Source: Terrilactibacillus sp. S3-3 (GTDB lineage: Bacteria > Bacillota > Bacilli > Bacillales > Sporolactobacillaceae). From it: DNA of 64,000 nt. The notes below the pieces were generated by a model. The model was not told where the DNA came from, ran no database searches, and saw only the letters and a list, made by a program, of their open reading frames with translations. Made by a program: the position numbers and the translations under genes. How positions within the stretch are numbered: position 1 is the first letter of the stretch; every line of letters begins with the position of its first letter. Below, one piece after another: positions 1 through 9,979 of the stretch. The stretch is taken from assembly GCA_030437565.1 (NCBI GenBank), contig CP129291.1, positions 2,108,001 through 2,172,000 of the forward strand, given 5' to 3'.

Positions 1-917
1 GGCGCTTCGTAGCCAGGAACCAAACGTTTGAAGGAGTTAACCGTCGGGTTCGTAATCGCAGTAAACGAACGGGCATGTTTAATCACACCGGCGATAAATT
101 GCGTTGCCGTTTCGCTTAAGCCGGTTTCAGTTGATTCATCAAAGAAAGCATTATTTTTGCCTTTGAAAAGGGACATATTGGCGTGCATACCGGAACCGTT
201 CACACCGAAAAGAGGCTTTGGCATGAACGTTGCGTGAAGCCCGTGCTGACGCGCAATGGTTTTAACAACGAGTTTAAATGTTTGAATGTTGTCACAAGTC
301 GTGACCGCATGCGCATATTTAAAATCAATTTCATGTTGGCCCGGAGCCACTTCATGGTGAGAAGCTTCAATTTCAAAGCCCATGTCTTCAAGTTCAAGAA
401 CGATATCGCGGCGGCAGTTTTCACCCAAGTCAGTAGGCGCCAAATCAAAATAACCGCCGTTATCATTTAATTCAAGTGTTGGTTCACCATTTTCATCCAT
501 TTTGAAAAGGAAAAATTCAGGTTCAGGTCCGATGTTGAAATGTGTGAACCCAAGAGCTTCCATTTCTTTAAGCTGACGTTTCAGTACAGAACGAGGATCT
601 CCGGCGAATGGCGTTCTATCCGGGTTGTAAATGTCGCAAATTAACCTTGCCACTTTTCCTTTTTCAGCCGTCCAAGGGAAAACAACCCAAGTGTCATAAT
701 CCGGATACAGAAGCATGTCCGACTCTTCAATTCTTACAAAGCCTTCGATCGAAGAACCGTCAAACATGATTTTATTGTCGAGCGCTTTTTCAAGTTGATC
801 AACCGGAATTTCCACGTTTTTGATAATTCCAAGCAGATCAGTAAACTGCAAACGAATAAACTTAACATTCTCTTCTTTTGCCATTGAAAAAATGTCTTCT
901 TTTGTATACTTTGCCAT
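1..917 (-). CDS. glnA: Glutamine synthetase, type I (3' end beyond window)
   Basis: ATP-dependent synthesis of glutamine from glutamate and ammonia; the central cytosolic nitrogen-assimilation enzyme. About 305 residues are visible of a family length near 444, and the frame is open to the window edge. It starts [10 protein letters not shown]. The GS beta-grasp region is followed by the catalytic-domain motifs [28 protein letters not shown] and the [13 protein letters not shown]-site segment. The start is fixed by a GGGGAGG ribosome site just upstream. It lies 60 bp downstream of glnR on the same strand, the usual glnRA operon, so GlnR probably controls it from the operator in front of glnR. 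Confidence 0.97.
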   Translation of the reverse strand, partial: MAKYTKEDIFSMAKEENVKFIRLQFTDLLGIIKNVEIPVDQLEKALDNKIMFDGSSIEGFVRIEESDMLLYPDYDTWVVFPWTAEKGKVARLICDIYNPDRTPFAGDPRSVLKRQLKEMEALGFTHFNIGPEPEFFLFKMDENGEPTLELNDNGGYFDLAPTDLGENCRRDIVLELEDMGFEIEASHHEVAPGQHEIDFKYAHAVTTCDNIQTFKLVVKTIARQHGLHATFMPKPLFGVNGSGMHANMSLFKGKNNAFFDESTETGLSETATQFIAGVIKHARSFTAITNPTVNSFKRLVPGYEA

Positions 918-977
918 TCAAGATCCTCCCCAGTAAAGTCTCATTTACTCCCTAATTTATATACAATAGGTTCTTTC

Positions 978-1365
978 TCATTGAAAAAAGCGAGAAAGTT
1001 CCCCCTGTATCAATGAAGATTTACCAAATTTACCGGCGCTGATAAGCTCGGTTTTCAAATATTTCATCAATTCAGCATCCGACAAATCTGTTTTTTCGCT
1101 CAGGGGCTGATTGGCTTCAACCGTTTTTGTTTAAAACATGGCTAATGCCAGCCAAATTGACGCCTTCATCAAGCAACGATTTAATATCGAGCAAACGATC
1201 AACGTCATTGAATGAAAAGACACGCCTATTGCCTTCCGTCCGCTCGGGATGAATCAAATCGTTTTCTTCGTAATAACGAATTTGTCGAGCCGTCAATCCA
1301 GTCAACTTTTGGACAACATTCATGGAGAATAATGGCATCGACCGACGACGAACACGATCATCCAT
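978..1365 (-). CDS. glnR: MerR-type nitrogen repressor GlnR (one frameshift)
   Basis: Repressor of glutamine synthetase and other nitrogen genes; its C-terminal tail senses feedback-inhibited GlnA. The MerR winged helix-turn-helix is clear ([10 protein letters not shown] start, [39 protein letters not shown]). The first frame stops after NKNG near 1117. The next frame continues with [19 protein letters not shown] and ends GELSRFFQ, the expected GlnR tail. Removing one A from a run of five (about 1124) restores a protein near 128 residues, so this is probably a sequencing slip. Promoter and GlnR box lie immediately upstream. Confidence 0.92.
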
Positions 1366-1391
1366 TCACAAAGCACCCCTTTCCTACACAC

Positions 1392-1420
1392 ATTGTACCT
1401 TACTGAATATATGTTGTCAA
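1392..1420 (-). promoter_or_regulatory. Sigma-A promoter of glnRA
   Basis: On the minus strand a perfect -35 TTGACA (1415-1420) is separated by 17 bp from -10 TACAAT (1392-1397), 27 bp before the glnR start. Confidence 0.85.
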
Positions 1421-1424
1421 TTGG

Positions 1425-1441
1425 TGTAAGCTTTTCTTACA
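1425..1441 (-). promoter_or_regulatory. GlnR/TnrA operator
   Basis: The site TGTAAGAAAAGCTTACA on the minus strand matches the GlnR/TnrA consensus TGTNA-N7-TNACA exactly. It lies just upstream of the -35 element of glnRA, the place expected for nitrogen-dependent autoregulation. Confidence 0.85.
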
Positions 1442-1448
1442 GATTTTT

Positions 1449-2727
1449 TCATTGCACATGTTCCGTTATTTCAATCAAATTTTTTTCAATCAGATGGTTC
1501 ACAGCAATAACAATCGCTGCTTTTACATGCTCCAAAGTAAGGCCGCCTTGGACGAAGAGCGTATACGGCGGGCGAAGCGGGCCATCTGCGGACAACTCGA
1601 GGCTTGCGCCTTGAACAAAAGTCCCGGCCGCCATAATCACATCGCTCGTATAGCCGGGCATCGGGCTTGGATAGGGGATCACATGAGAATTGATCGGCGA
1701 TGCAAGCTGGATGGCCTGGCAAAAAGCCGTCATCTTATCGGGATCGTTAAAAGTGACGGACTGAATCAAATCGGTTCTTTCCGCTTGCCAAGAAGGCTTC
1801 GTTTTCATTCCCAGTTTTTCCATAAATGCGGCCGTAAAAACAGCCCCTTTAAGCGCCTGGCCGACAATGTGCGGCGCAAGGAAAAAGCCTTGGTACAAAC
1901 TGGCAAGTTCCGTCAGTGTCGGACCGACTTCTTTACCGAGTCCGGGTGCCGTCAGCCGTTCGGCACAAAGATGAATCAGTTTCTCACGGCCGACAATATA
2001 GCCGCCTACTTTGGCCAGACCGCCGCCCGGGTTTTTAATCAGCGATCCGGCCATCATATCCGCGCCGACATGGCACGGTTCTTTTTCCTCGACAAATTCA
2101 CCGTAGCTGTTATCAACAAAAACGATCACATGCGGATGAGCTTTCTTAATGGCCGAAATGGCCGCGCCGATCTGGCCGACTGTCAAAGACGGCCTCGAAC
2201 TATAACCGCATGAGCGCTGGATGGCCACCATCTTGGTTTCCGGGCGAATTTCTTTAATCGCGGCATTCACATCGATCCGGCCTTCTGAGAGCGGGATCAT
2301 CCGAAATCCGATGTGAAAGTCTTTGAGCGAGCCGTGTCCGTTATCCGTTAAGCCAATGACGCCTTCTAACGTATCATATGGCTTCCCCGTGATGTAAAGC
2401 AATTCATCTCCCGGCCGCAAAATGCCGAAAAAAGCCGTTGTGATCGCGTGGGTACCGGAAATGAGCTGCGGGCGGACCAATCCGGATTCCGCCCCAAACA
2501 CATCAGCATAGACAGCTTCGATACCCTCCCTGCCAAAGTCATCATAGCCGTAACCTGTCGTTCCGCTGAAATGGGCATCGCTGATTTTATATTTTTGAAA
2601 ACTTTTTAAAACACGACTGATTCGTTTGAACGGCGCTATCTATCGCTTCGTATTTTTCTCGTACTTGCCGGCCAACCGATACGGCCAGCCGGTGAAGGGA
2701 TTCACCATGCGCTAAATCTTTGTACAT
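1449..2727 (-). CDS. ynbB: Methionine gamma-lyase-like PLP protein YnbB (one frameshift)
   Basis: Fold-type I PLP enzyme of the aluminium-resistance / cystathionine beta-lyase-like family; the true substrate is unknown. The C-terminal 350 residues are open from FGAESGLVRPQLISGTHAI and contain the PLP-lysine segment GSLIKNPGGGLAKVGGYIVG. The same frame extends upstream through HFSGTTGYGYDDFG. Near 2620 it switches frame to a start at 2727 (MYKDLAHGESLHRLAVSVG), giving about 425 residues, the family length. It sits directly upstream of glnR and downstream of hflX, the spoVK-hflX-ynbB-glnR-glnA order of B. subtilis. No strong ribosome site is seen at 2727. Confidence 0.85.
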
Positions 2728-3087
2728 TTTCTGCCGCTGCTAAAAACATATCCAAAATGCCTGTATCTAACGATCTCCTATTAAACCTTATCTGATCGCA
2801 GTCCACCTGATTTGTCTATGTTATCTTTATTTAGTAACAGCTTTCCTCCAATTTTTACACTAAGACTGTGTATTTCTTTACTTCCGTAATGTGTAACGGC
2901 TTAACGTCTAAAAGTGAGATTTTCCCGCAGGTTGGAATAGATATCCAAGAAGAGGGATGAACCGATCAGCCTGACGCAGCGGGACGGCCGAGTTTTAATG
3001 GCGGCAGCCTATCAGGCAGTTTCCGGGTCGCCCGTTCTTTTTTATATTCTTTATTTCGAAACCTTCCTGGAAACGTCGTCCCATGCT
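2728..3087. other. 360-bp intergenic region, no gene recognised
   Basis: Lies between the hflX stop and the ynbB start. No coding frame with family similarity, no clear terminator and no strong promoter could be seen on either strand. Confidence 0.5.
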
Positions 3088-4320
3088 TTAGAACTGCTCT
3101 TTCCCGAGCGCCGCTAAAGGAGAGTCCGGCAAAACATAGCCGGTAAAATCATAGGCCTGTTCATCGGCAAGAAAACGCTGCTCGGTTACGATCGATCGCG
3201 TCTTGATCGCCGCAATCAATTGGCCTTCTTTTGCATCAATTCTTTTGTGATAAGCCACCATTTGGCGAGTCATCCGACTCTGGATGGAAAGACGGACGGA
3301 ATCCATATCGCTCATGTCAAAAGCGGAAATAAGCAGCGCATCCTTCGGCGTGATAAAAGCCGTTTTCAGCCGATCTTTCTTGTTATAAACCGTTAAAACA
3401 GGAATCTTGTCCGCCCCTAATTCAGACAAAAGGCGCAGAACCGTTGCTTCATGGGCTAAAGCATCAGGGTCGGAGGCATCAATCACATGAACAATCAGAC
3501 GGGCAGAAACGACTTCTTCCAGTGTGGATCGAAACGCCGCAATCAATTGAGTCGGCAAATCTTGAATAAACCCAACCGTATCCGACAACAAACAGCCGAA
3601 ACCGTTCGGGACACTTCATTTTTCTTGTCAGCGGATCCAGGGTGGCAAAAAGCCGGTTTTCTTCAAAACTGTTTGCCGATGTCAGCCGGTTGAACAGCGT
3701 CGATTTGCCGGCGTTCGTATAGCCGACGAGTGCGATCTGAAACTGATCATTTTCCAGCCGCCTTTCTCGATAGCGCGCACGGTGGCGGACGACCGCCGAC
3801 AACTGGTTTTTCACATCTGAAATTCTCTTTCGTATGTAACGGCGATCGGACTCCAATTTCGTTTCACCGGGGCCCCTGGTGCCGATGCCGCCGCCGAGTC
3901 GGGAAAGCGCCTCTCCCATCCCGCTGAGCCTCGGCAAAAGATATTGCAGCTGAGCACATTCAACCTGCAGCTTGCCCTCGCGCGAGATGGCCCGCATCGC
4001 AAAAATATCAAGAATAAGCTGAGTCCGGTCCAAGACTTTCACATCAAGCTGCGCGCTTAACCTCGATTGCTGGCTCGGTGATAATTCGCTGTTAAAAATA
4101 ATGGCACCGCTCGGGCGGTCTTCGCCAGCGTCTTCAGCTCCTGTAATTTGCCTTTTCCTATATAAGTGGCTGCATCGATGCGCTGCCTGCTTTGTGTCAA
4201 GACAGCTGCTACTTCACCGTTTGCAGTCTCTGTCAAGGCCATGAGTTCTTCTAGCGACGAACGGAAAGACTCATCGGACTGAACGGGAAGCCGCACGCCA
4301 ACGAGAATGACTTTTTCCAT
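3088..4320 (-). CDS. hflX: GTPase HflX (two frameshifts)
   Basis: Ribosome-associated GTPase of the Obg-HflX family, linked to rescue or splitting of stalled ribosomes. The N-terminal domain (start [14 protein letters not shown], with [14 protein letters not shown]) continues after a slip near 4110 as [17 protein letters not shown]. Then come the glycine-rich linker [19 protein letters not shown] and the G1 loop [18 protein letters not shown] second slip near 3600 leads to the G3 segment [11 protein letters not shown] and the G4-like motif TVYNKKD. The combined length of about 410 matches the family. It follows spoVK on the same strand with a 40-bp gap, as in B. subtilis where the homologue is ynbA. 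Confidence 0.92.
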
Positions 4321-4359
4321 ACTATTCCTGCCTTCTGCAGCATACTCGCCTGATCATTT

Positions 4360-5316
4360 TTATAACGGCCTGCTTTTTTTTTTTTCTTTGCCTTCTTCAA
4401 TATTAAGATCACATGCTCTCAGCGTCAACAATGATTCGCGATCATATCTTCCTTCACGGAGCAGGCGCACGGCCTGCTGCCGGATCATTTTTTCAACCAT
4501 GTTGCGGACATACCGGCCATTGCTGAACGTCTTTGCATTTTCCTGTGCCTTTTGATGGAGATGGCGGGAAAGTTTTTTTTGCGCCTCCGATGTTAATTTA
4601 TATTCTGCTCAATAATCATTTGTTCTGAAATGGCCAGAAGCTCGCTTCCCGTGTAATTCGGGAAAGTGATGATCATCGGAAACCGCGACGGCAGCCCGGG
4701 ATTAAGGCGGAGAAAGTTCTCCATTTCATCAGAGTACCCGGCCAGAATAAGGACAAATTGATCTTTTTTGTCTTCCATCTGTTTGACTAATGTGTCGATC
4801 GCTTCTTTGCCAAAATCTTTTTCACCGCCTCGGGCAAGCGAATAGGCTTCATCGACAAAAAGGATGCCGCCGAGAGCCTTTTTTACTAAATCTCTTGTTT
4901 TCTGTGCCGTCTGGCCGATATATTCGCCGACAAGGTCGGCCCGCTCGACTTCCACGAGATGTCCCTTGGCGAGAATATTCATATCGCGGAACAATTCGCC
5001 GAGAAGCCGGGCGACTGTCGTTTTCCCGGTTCCGGGGCTCCCTTTAAAAAGCATATGGAGCGACTGCTTCCGGACTTTCAAATGCCATTCTTTTCTTTTT
5101 TGGTGAATATACAGCCAGCCAGGCATACAGCTCCTTGACCATTCGTTTGACCTCATCCAGCCCTATTAAACGATCGAGTTTTGATTCAATCATTTCGAGC
5201 GGTGTATGATTCGCTTTATCATCCAGCGAATAGGGGGCGGCAAGGCCGCTGTCTTTCTTTTGATTAAAAATGACGTTGATTTGGCTTTTTTGTGTAAACG
5301 TATAGGATTCCGACAT
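4360..5316 (-). CDS. spoVK: Stage V sporulation AAA ATPase SpoVK (two frameshifts)
   Basis: AAA-family ATPase required for spore maturation. The start MSESYTFTQKSQINVIF is preceded by GAGGTG at good spacing. Visible motifs are Walker A FKGSPGTGKTTVARLLG, Walker B GGILFVDEAYSLARGG and a pore-proximal region AGYSDEMENFLRLNPGLPSRF. One slip near 5108 joins WLAVY to IHQKRKEWHLKVRKQ. A second near 4607 continues the C-terminal lid as KLTSEAQKKLSRHL...NGRYVRNMVEKMIRQQAVRLL. The end lies in a 12-base poly-A tract, so the last few residues are uncertain. Upstream gene of the hflX-ynbB group. Confidence 0.9.
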
Positions 5317-5735
5317 GCATTTCACCTCACTGTTCCTAAGGTTCAAGAACATGCTGCAGCGGTGAACAAAAAGCCTCTGTCCCCAATGCACGAGCCGAGC
5401 TTCAAAAACCTGCCCTCTGTCACCTTGTCCGAGCGTTCTAAAAACCGGAAACGAATGATTTTATTATTTAAATGTATGCCGCCTGCTCCCATGTCAGAAG
5501 GAGGTCTGAAAAAAGCCGCAGAGGATCATGTCAAACATGCCGGGGACTCTGCCGCGGTTTTCGACAAGAATCGTGCAAAAAGGCTTTTCTTGTCGATTCT
5601 TGCGCTTTCCGGGGAAATATTTAATAGAAAACCGGCAGCCGCTCAATCTTCGCGTACCGGTACGGGGCTGATTTCTGCGCTGCCTGAAGAAGAGACGATT
5701 CCTTTAAATCATTTAGTTTCAGCAATATTAAAAGA
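5317..5735. other. Intergenic region with a 10-bp inverted repeat
   Basis: About 420 bp between hfq and spoVK without a recognisable gene. It contains the perfect inverted repeat TCGACAAGAA (5561-5570) / TTCTTGTCGA (5587-5596) with a 16-nt loop. A plus-strand frame runs through here and on antisense to hfq, but it has no recognisable domain and I treat it as fortuitous. Confidence 0.45.
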
Positions 5736-5751
5736 GGCGGTACTAACCGCC
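5731..5751 (-). terminator. Rho-independent terminator of hfq
   Basis: Stem GGCGGT (5736-5741) / ACCGCC (5746-5751) with loop ACTA. On the minus strand it is followed by CTCTTTTAATATT, 12 bp beyond the hfq stop. Confidence 0.75.
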
Positions 5752-5762
5752 CCTCCCTACAC

Positions 5763-5993
5763 TTATTCTTCCTGGCTGGCCCAATTAACTGGTTTAGCCG
5801 GAGCAAAAGTGGAAATCGCATGTTTAAAAATCAGTTGCTGCTTCCCTTCGCTGTCAAGCAAAACCGTAAAATTGTCGAATCCTTTCACTTTCCCTTTGAG
5901 TTGGAAGCCATTAAGCAGAAAGACGGTTACAAAAATTCCTTCCTTACGCAATTGATTCAAAAAGGTATCTTGAATATTGATTGACTGTTTCAT
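5763..5993 (-). CDS. hfq: RNA chaperone Hfq
   Basis: Hexameric Sm-like RNA-binding protein. It is intact at 76 residues, with Sm1 ([20 protein letters not shown]) and Sm2 ([13 protein letters not shown]) both complete; KHAIST is the Bacillus form of the KH motif. The C-terminal tail is short, as in Gram-positive Hfq. A strong GAGGAGGAAT ribosome site lies just ahead of the start. It follows miaA on the same strand, but an oppositely oriented reading frame (6267-6626) lies between them. Confidence 0.97.
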   Translation of the reverse strand: MKQSINIQDTFLNQLRKEGIFVTVFLLNGFQLKGKVKGFDNFTVLLDSEGKQQLIFKHAISTFAPAKPVNWASQEE

Positions 5994-6266
5994 TTTATTC
6001 CTCCTCTATTCTCTCTATTACAGTTAGTTCGACTTCTTTGTCAACTTTCCTGCAACAAATCAAAATTAACCTTATAGATTTTATAAATTTATTAAATGCT
6101 TATGTATCAGCCCTTCAAAGAATGACCACAATTTACCTTTAATATTTCACATTATAACATCTTGTCTGTTCCGGGGCAAAATCAAGAAAAAGGTTTCATG
6201 CGTTTGGATACCTGTCCGGTTCAATTTAACGGATTAAGCATTTATTATTACAGAAGGTCAGCGGAG

Positions 6267-6626
6267 GTGATTACCACGAAGGGTAAAAACCAGTCAAAAC
6301 CCTTTTTGATAGACGAGGTTTTCCGACCGCATCATCACAAGCCGGCGGAAACCTGTGAACAAATCAGAACCGAGAGTCCGGCTAAACCTGTTCATTCAGA
6401 AAAAGCCATCAACAAAAGTACCCCGTCTCGTGCCGATCATCATGCTTCATTTTCGCCTCAAAATGCCTTTTATCCTCCCAAAATTGTTCATGTCTACAGG
6501 CAAAAATATATCGACATCCCGCAGCACATCTATCAACATGTGTATCAAGACGTGGTTGCCGATCGCGAAAATTCTGATAAACACAAGGGGTCCGGGTATC
6601 AGCCGGCACTAAACCATTGGTGGTAA
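6267..6626 (+). CDS. His/Tyr-rich protein of unknown function, possible spore-coat type
   Basis: Not recognised with certainty. From a GTG at 6267 (AGAAGG upstream) the frame encodes about 119 residues rich in His, Tyr, Pro and Gln. The C-terminal half has a repetitive pattern (PPKIVHVYRQKYIDIPQHIY, then QHVYQDVV) that recalls His-rich CotD-like coat proteins in style only. The frame stays open further upstream to a TTG at 6162 that has no ribosome site. A good terminator follows 6 bp after the stop, which supports a real transcription unit. It runs against both neighbours, miaA and hfq. Confidence 0.55.
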   Translation: MITTKGKNQSKPFLIDEVFRPHHHKPAETCEQIRTESPAKPVHSEKAINKSTPSRADHHASFSPQNAFYPPKIVHVYRQKYIDIPQHIYQHVYQDVVADRENSDKHKGSGYQPALNHWW

Positions 6627-6632
6627 ACCATC

Positions 6633-6656
6633 GCCTCTCTGTTGGAGAGGCTTGTT
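6633..6656 (+). terminator. Rho-independent terminator of the His/Tyr-rich ORF
   Basis: Stem GCCTCTC / GAGAGGC with loop TGTTG, followed by TTGTTT, immediately behind the plus-strand stop codon. Confidence 0.75.
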
Positions 6657-6774
6657 TCGTCAGCCGGTTATTTAGCCGCCTCAATGCTATTAGTCAGCCC
6701 TAAGATTGTAGATATAACGACATAAAAAAACGTGAGGGGCTATATTTACCATTTAACATCCTAAACAAAGAATA

Positions 6775-7726
6775 TCAGTCATTTTCGCCGCCTGTCAATC
6801 TGCTCGTAACAAAAGCGGTGATTTCCTCCACTTTTTTTGAAAAATGGACGAGCGAATCTGTCATATCGAACCACTGAACATCCATTTGCCGGCGAAACCA
6901 AGTGAATTGCCGCTTGGCATAATGCCGCGAATTTTTTTTTTTCAGCGTTTCAATCGCCTGCGGAAGTGTAATGAGGCCGTCAAAATAAGGATAAAACTCT
7001 TTATACCCTATCGCTTGAACGGCCTGAGCGGTGCGAATGCCGCGATCATAAAGCCGGCGTACCTCATCAACCAGCCCCTTTTCAATCATCTTCTCCACGC
7101 GGTCATTAACTGATGAAAAGCAGCGGCCGATCCATGGTCAGGCCAATGACAATCGCGTCATACAGCGCCCGAACCTCCGTCCTATTTTGCATTTGGCTGA
7201 AAGGTTTCCCTGTTTGGCGGTAAACTTCCAGCGCTCTTATCACACGTTTGACATTATGTGGATGAATGCGTGCGGCGGATACCGGATCCACTTTTTTTAA
7301 CCGGGCGTGCAGGGCATCGGCTCCGGCGCGCTCGGCAAGTTGCAATAACGCCGTCCGCAGTGAGGCATCCGCACGGGCCATCGAAAATTTATAATCATAG
7401 AGGGCAGCCTTAATATAAAGCCCGGTGCCGCCCGCAATGACGGGCATCTTTCCTCTATGCGTCAGTTCGCTGATTTTCCGGCGCGCATCTTTCTGAAATT
7501 CGGCAACAGTATAGGGTTCTTCAGGCTGCCGAATATCAATTAAATGATGGGGCACACCTTGCGCTTCTTCCGCACGGATTTTTGCCGTACCGATATCCAG
7601 TCCAGAGTAGACCTGCATCGCATCACCATTAATAATTTCGCCGAAAAAACGCTTGGCGAGTTCGATACTTAATTTTGTTTTACCGACCGCCGTCGGCCCG
7701 ACAATAACGATAACTTTTTCTTTCAT
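6775..7726 (-). CDS. miaA: tRNA dimethylallyltransferase MiaA (one frameshift)
   Basis: Transfers the dimethylallyl group to A37 of tRNAs that read codons starting with U; MiaB (21031-22523) then adds the methylthio group. The start MKEKVIVIVGPTAVGKTKL has GAAGGGAA upstream. The P-loop GPTAVGKT, the DSL-equivalent segment EIINGDAMQVYSGLDIGTAK and the active-site region PVIAGGTGLYIKA are visible. A slip near 7110-7125 separates the first 207 residues from the C-terminal part, which resumes at NDRVEKMIEKGLVDEVRRLY. Summed length is near 317, normal for the family. It lies upstream of hfq, as in other Bacillales. Confidence 0.93.
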
Positions 7727-7999
7727 AGCGTTCCCTTCAAACTGTGTTTTCAAAAAGCCTGCAAATATCATATCATTTTTTTCATCGGCGGCAAAATTTT
7801 CATCTTGCGGGCTGTCCCAGAGAAACCGATCAGACCCGTCGAAGCGCAGCTAAGGCGCAAGGGCCGAGTCTCTACATTTCTAAGACATTGGGCTGAGGTT
7901 AAAAACATGCCTTTTTTCACGATATCAAAAAAGGCCGAGAGACCCCGCGCACACCGCCCAAGCACTGTGAATACCCTGTTAACATAAGGAGTGATGTTG

Positions 8000-8477
8000 A
8001 TGTACGACGATCATAGTCAAATCATGCCGCAGGAAAATTATCCGGATGCTTTGCGGCCGGGCTATCATGCGCCGAACGATGTAAAATCAGTCTGTCATCA
8101 ATACTTGAAACTATTACGTGATCGGTCACTTGACAGACGGTTCCAAAATTGAAGGCATCCTTGAAGGGACGGACGACCAACATGTCATCATGATGACACC
8201 CGAGGAAGTTGAAAGTCAAGAAACGTACGATGAAAGACAGCCTTATGGCTACCGGCCAAGATACCGCCGATTTTTCCGGCGCCGTTTTCCATTTCCATTC
8301 TATCTATTTGCCTTTCCTTTCATCGTTCCTTATCCATTTTTACTATTAAATGATGTTGAAGGTATCTTCTATCCAATTGGAATAGCTTATCAATATTCAA
8401 ATCTCGTATTCTCCCTGTCTTACCGATGGCGCGATCAAAAAGGCGGTTCAAATTTGAGCCGTCTTTTTAAGTGCTAA
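8000..8477 (+). CDS. LSm-like small protein with Arg/aromatic tail (frameshifted)
   Basis: Not assigned to a named family. The start at 8000 has a strong AAGGAGTGA site. After about 35 residues (MYDDHSQIMPQENYPDALRP) the frame must slip by one base near 8108 (an extra A in GAAAC) to continue as YYVIGHLTDGSKIEGILEG. That stretch looks like a small beta-barrel (Sm/LSm-type) strand pair and is followed by TPEEVESQE and a tail dense in R, F, P and Y. The open frame as read passes through a terminator hairpin at 8442-8468. The real stop is therefore probably earlier; a TAA at 8347-8349 is reached with one more slip. Confidence 0.5.
8442..8468 (+). terminator. Rho-independent terminator behind the LSm-like gene
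   Basis: An 11-bp stem (GGCGGTTCAAA paired with TTTGAGCCGTC, two G-T wobbles) is followed by TTTTT on the plus strand. Confidence 0.7.
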
Positions 8478-8530
8478 AATCCTTTATCCCTCGACCTTCG
8501 TTTTTAATAGGCTTTTTAAAGTGTGTTTCC

Positions 8531-8575
8531 TTGACTTATTCATAAGTGATTCGTAATATAATTATTAGCTTATAT
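8531..8575 (+). promoter_or_regulatory. Promoter and ArsR-type operator of the arsenic operon
   Basis: -35 TTGACT (8531-8536), a 17-bp spacer and -10 TAATAT (8554-8559). A perfect inverted repeat ATATAA-N8-TTATAT (8556-8575) overlaps the -10, the spacing typical of ArsR/SmtB operators. Repression by the adjacent ArsR and release by As(III) is the expected behaviour of the family. Confidence 0.75.
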
Positions 8576-8598
8576 AAATGGAGGTGAATATATGGAGA

Positions 8599-8922
8599 AT
8601 GGTTTGTATTGATGAGATGTCAGCATTGTTGAAAATAATCGGTGATAAAACAAGACTAAAAATGCTTGCTTATTTAAAAAGCGGCGAAATGTGCGTTTGT
8701 GAATTTGTTGACTTATTTGAACTCACACAACCGGCAATTAGTCAACACCTAAAAAAACTGCGATCGGCCGGAATTATCAGTGAACGAAAGCAAGGCACAT
8801 GGGTGTATTACCGCCTGAATGAAAACTTACCGAATTATCTTTCCGGCATTGTTCAAGAATTACCAAATCTTAAATCGAAAACGTGCAACTGTACCAATAC
8901 CGAATTGGAGATTTTCGAATGA
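8599..8922 (+). CDS. arsR: ArsR-family arsenic-responsive repressor
   Basis: Winged-helix metalloid sensor. It contains [20 protein letters not shown], the metal-site motif CVCEFVDLF in the alpha-3 position, and the recognition helix [22 protein letters not shown]-terminal CNC pair (SKTCNCTN) may add thiols. The frame is open from an ATG at 8578, but the GGAGGTG ribosome site overlaps that start, so 8599 (or 8614) is more likely. An ATG at 8592 has better spacing but is out of frame, so a slip near the start is possible. The stop overlaps the start of acr3 (ATGA). Confidence 0.88.
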   Translation: MVCIDEMSALLKIIGDKTRLKMLAYLKSGEMCVCEFVDLFELTQPAISQHLKKLRSAGIISERKQGTWVYYRLNENLPNYLSGIVQELPNLKSKTCNCTNTELEIFE

Positions 8923-9964
8923 AAAAGCTGTCATTTTTGGATCGATATTTAACCGTATGGATTTTTTTAGCGATGATCATTGGCATCCTTATTGGACGCT
9001 TGATTCCATCATTTGTAGATGTCTTAAATAAGTTTCAAGCAGGAACCACATCGATTCCGATAGCCATTGGTTTGATCGTCATGCTCTACCCGCCTTTGGC
9101 AAAAGTTCGCGCTATGAAGAACTCGGAAAAGTTTTTAAGGATGGAAAAATTCTTCTTCTTTCCCTAGTCCAAAACTGGCTTATCGGACCTTTGCTCATGT
9201 TCCTGCTGGCGATTATTTTCTTGCATGGGCATCCGGCATACATGACCGGATTGATTTTAATTGGACTCGCCAGGTGCATTGCCATGGTGATTATATGGAA
9301 TGACTTAGCTGATGGAAACCGTGAATATACGGCCGGATTGGTCGCCTTTAACTCCATCTTTCAAATTCTTTTTTACTCGGTTTTTGCCTATTTCTTTGTG
9401 ACCCTGCTGCCTGGATGGCTCGGACTGGAAAGCCTTCAGATCCATGTGACGATGTTTGAAATTGCCAAAAGCGTCTTGATTTATTTAGGCATTCCTTTTT
9501 TATGCGGCATTCTGACACGTCTGATTCTTGTCAAAGCAAAGGGAAAGGCATGGTATGAATCGGTTTTCTGTCCGCTCATTAGCCCGCTTGCTTTAATTGC
9601 TTTGCTTTGCTTTACGATCATCATTATGTTCTCTATTAAAGGAAACATGATTATTCAGCTGCCGCTGGATGTGATTCGCGTTGCCATTCCATTATTGATT
9701 TACTTTGTGATAATGTTTTTCGTTTCTTTCTTTTTATCCAAAAAAGCGGGCGCAGATTACGGCAAGACTACTTCCCTGAGTTTTACAGCGGCAAGCAATA
9801 ACTTTGAACTGGCGATTGCGACCAGCGTTGGAATATTCGGCATCCAGTCCGGCGAAGCCTTTGCCGCAGTGATTGGGCCTCTTGTTGAAGTTCCGGTCAT
9901 GATTGGTCTTGTCAACATCGCTTTGCGTCTGAGGAAAACATTTAAAAATACTGAAAAGATTTAA
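8919..9964 (+). CDS. acr3: Arsenite efflux permease, Acr3 family (one frameshift)
   Basis: Membrane exporter of As(III) of the bile/arsenite/riboflavin transporter superfamily. The first frame gives [19 protein letters not shown], hydrophobic helices and [10 protein letters not shown]. Near 9110 an extra GC dinucleotide breaks the frame, which resumes as [20 protein letters not shown] and [14 protein letters not shown]. The conserved [20 protein letters not shown] segment contains the Cys characteristic of Acr3. Around ten transmembrane segments and about 348 residues fit the family. Translation is coupled to arsR by a 4-bp overlap, and arsC follows 15 bp later. Confidence 0.9.
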
Positions 9965-9979
9965 GGAGCAGATTCCAAT

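Noticed and set aside
5206..5955. 249-codon plus-strand frame antisense to hfq and its downstream gap
   Set aside because: No domain, no ribosome site, and it overlaps the unambiguous hfq gene.
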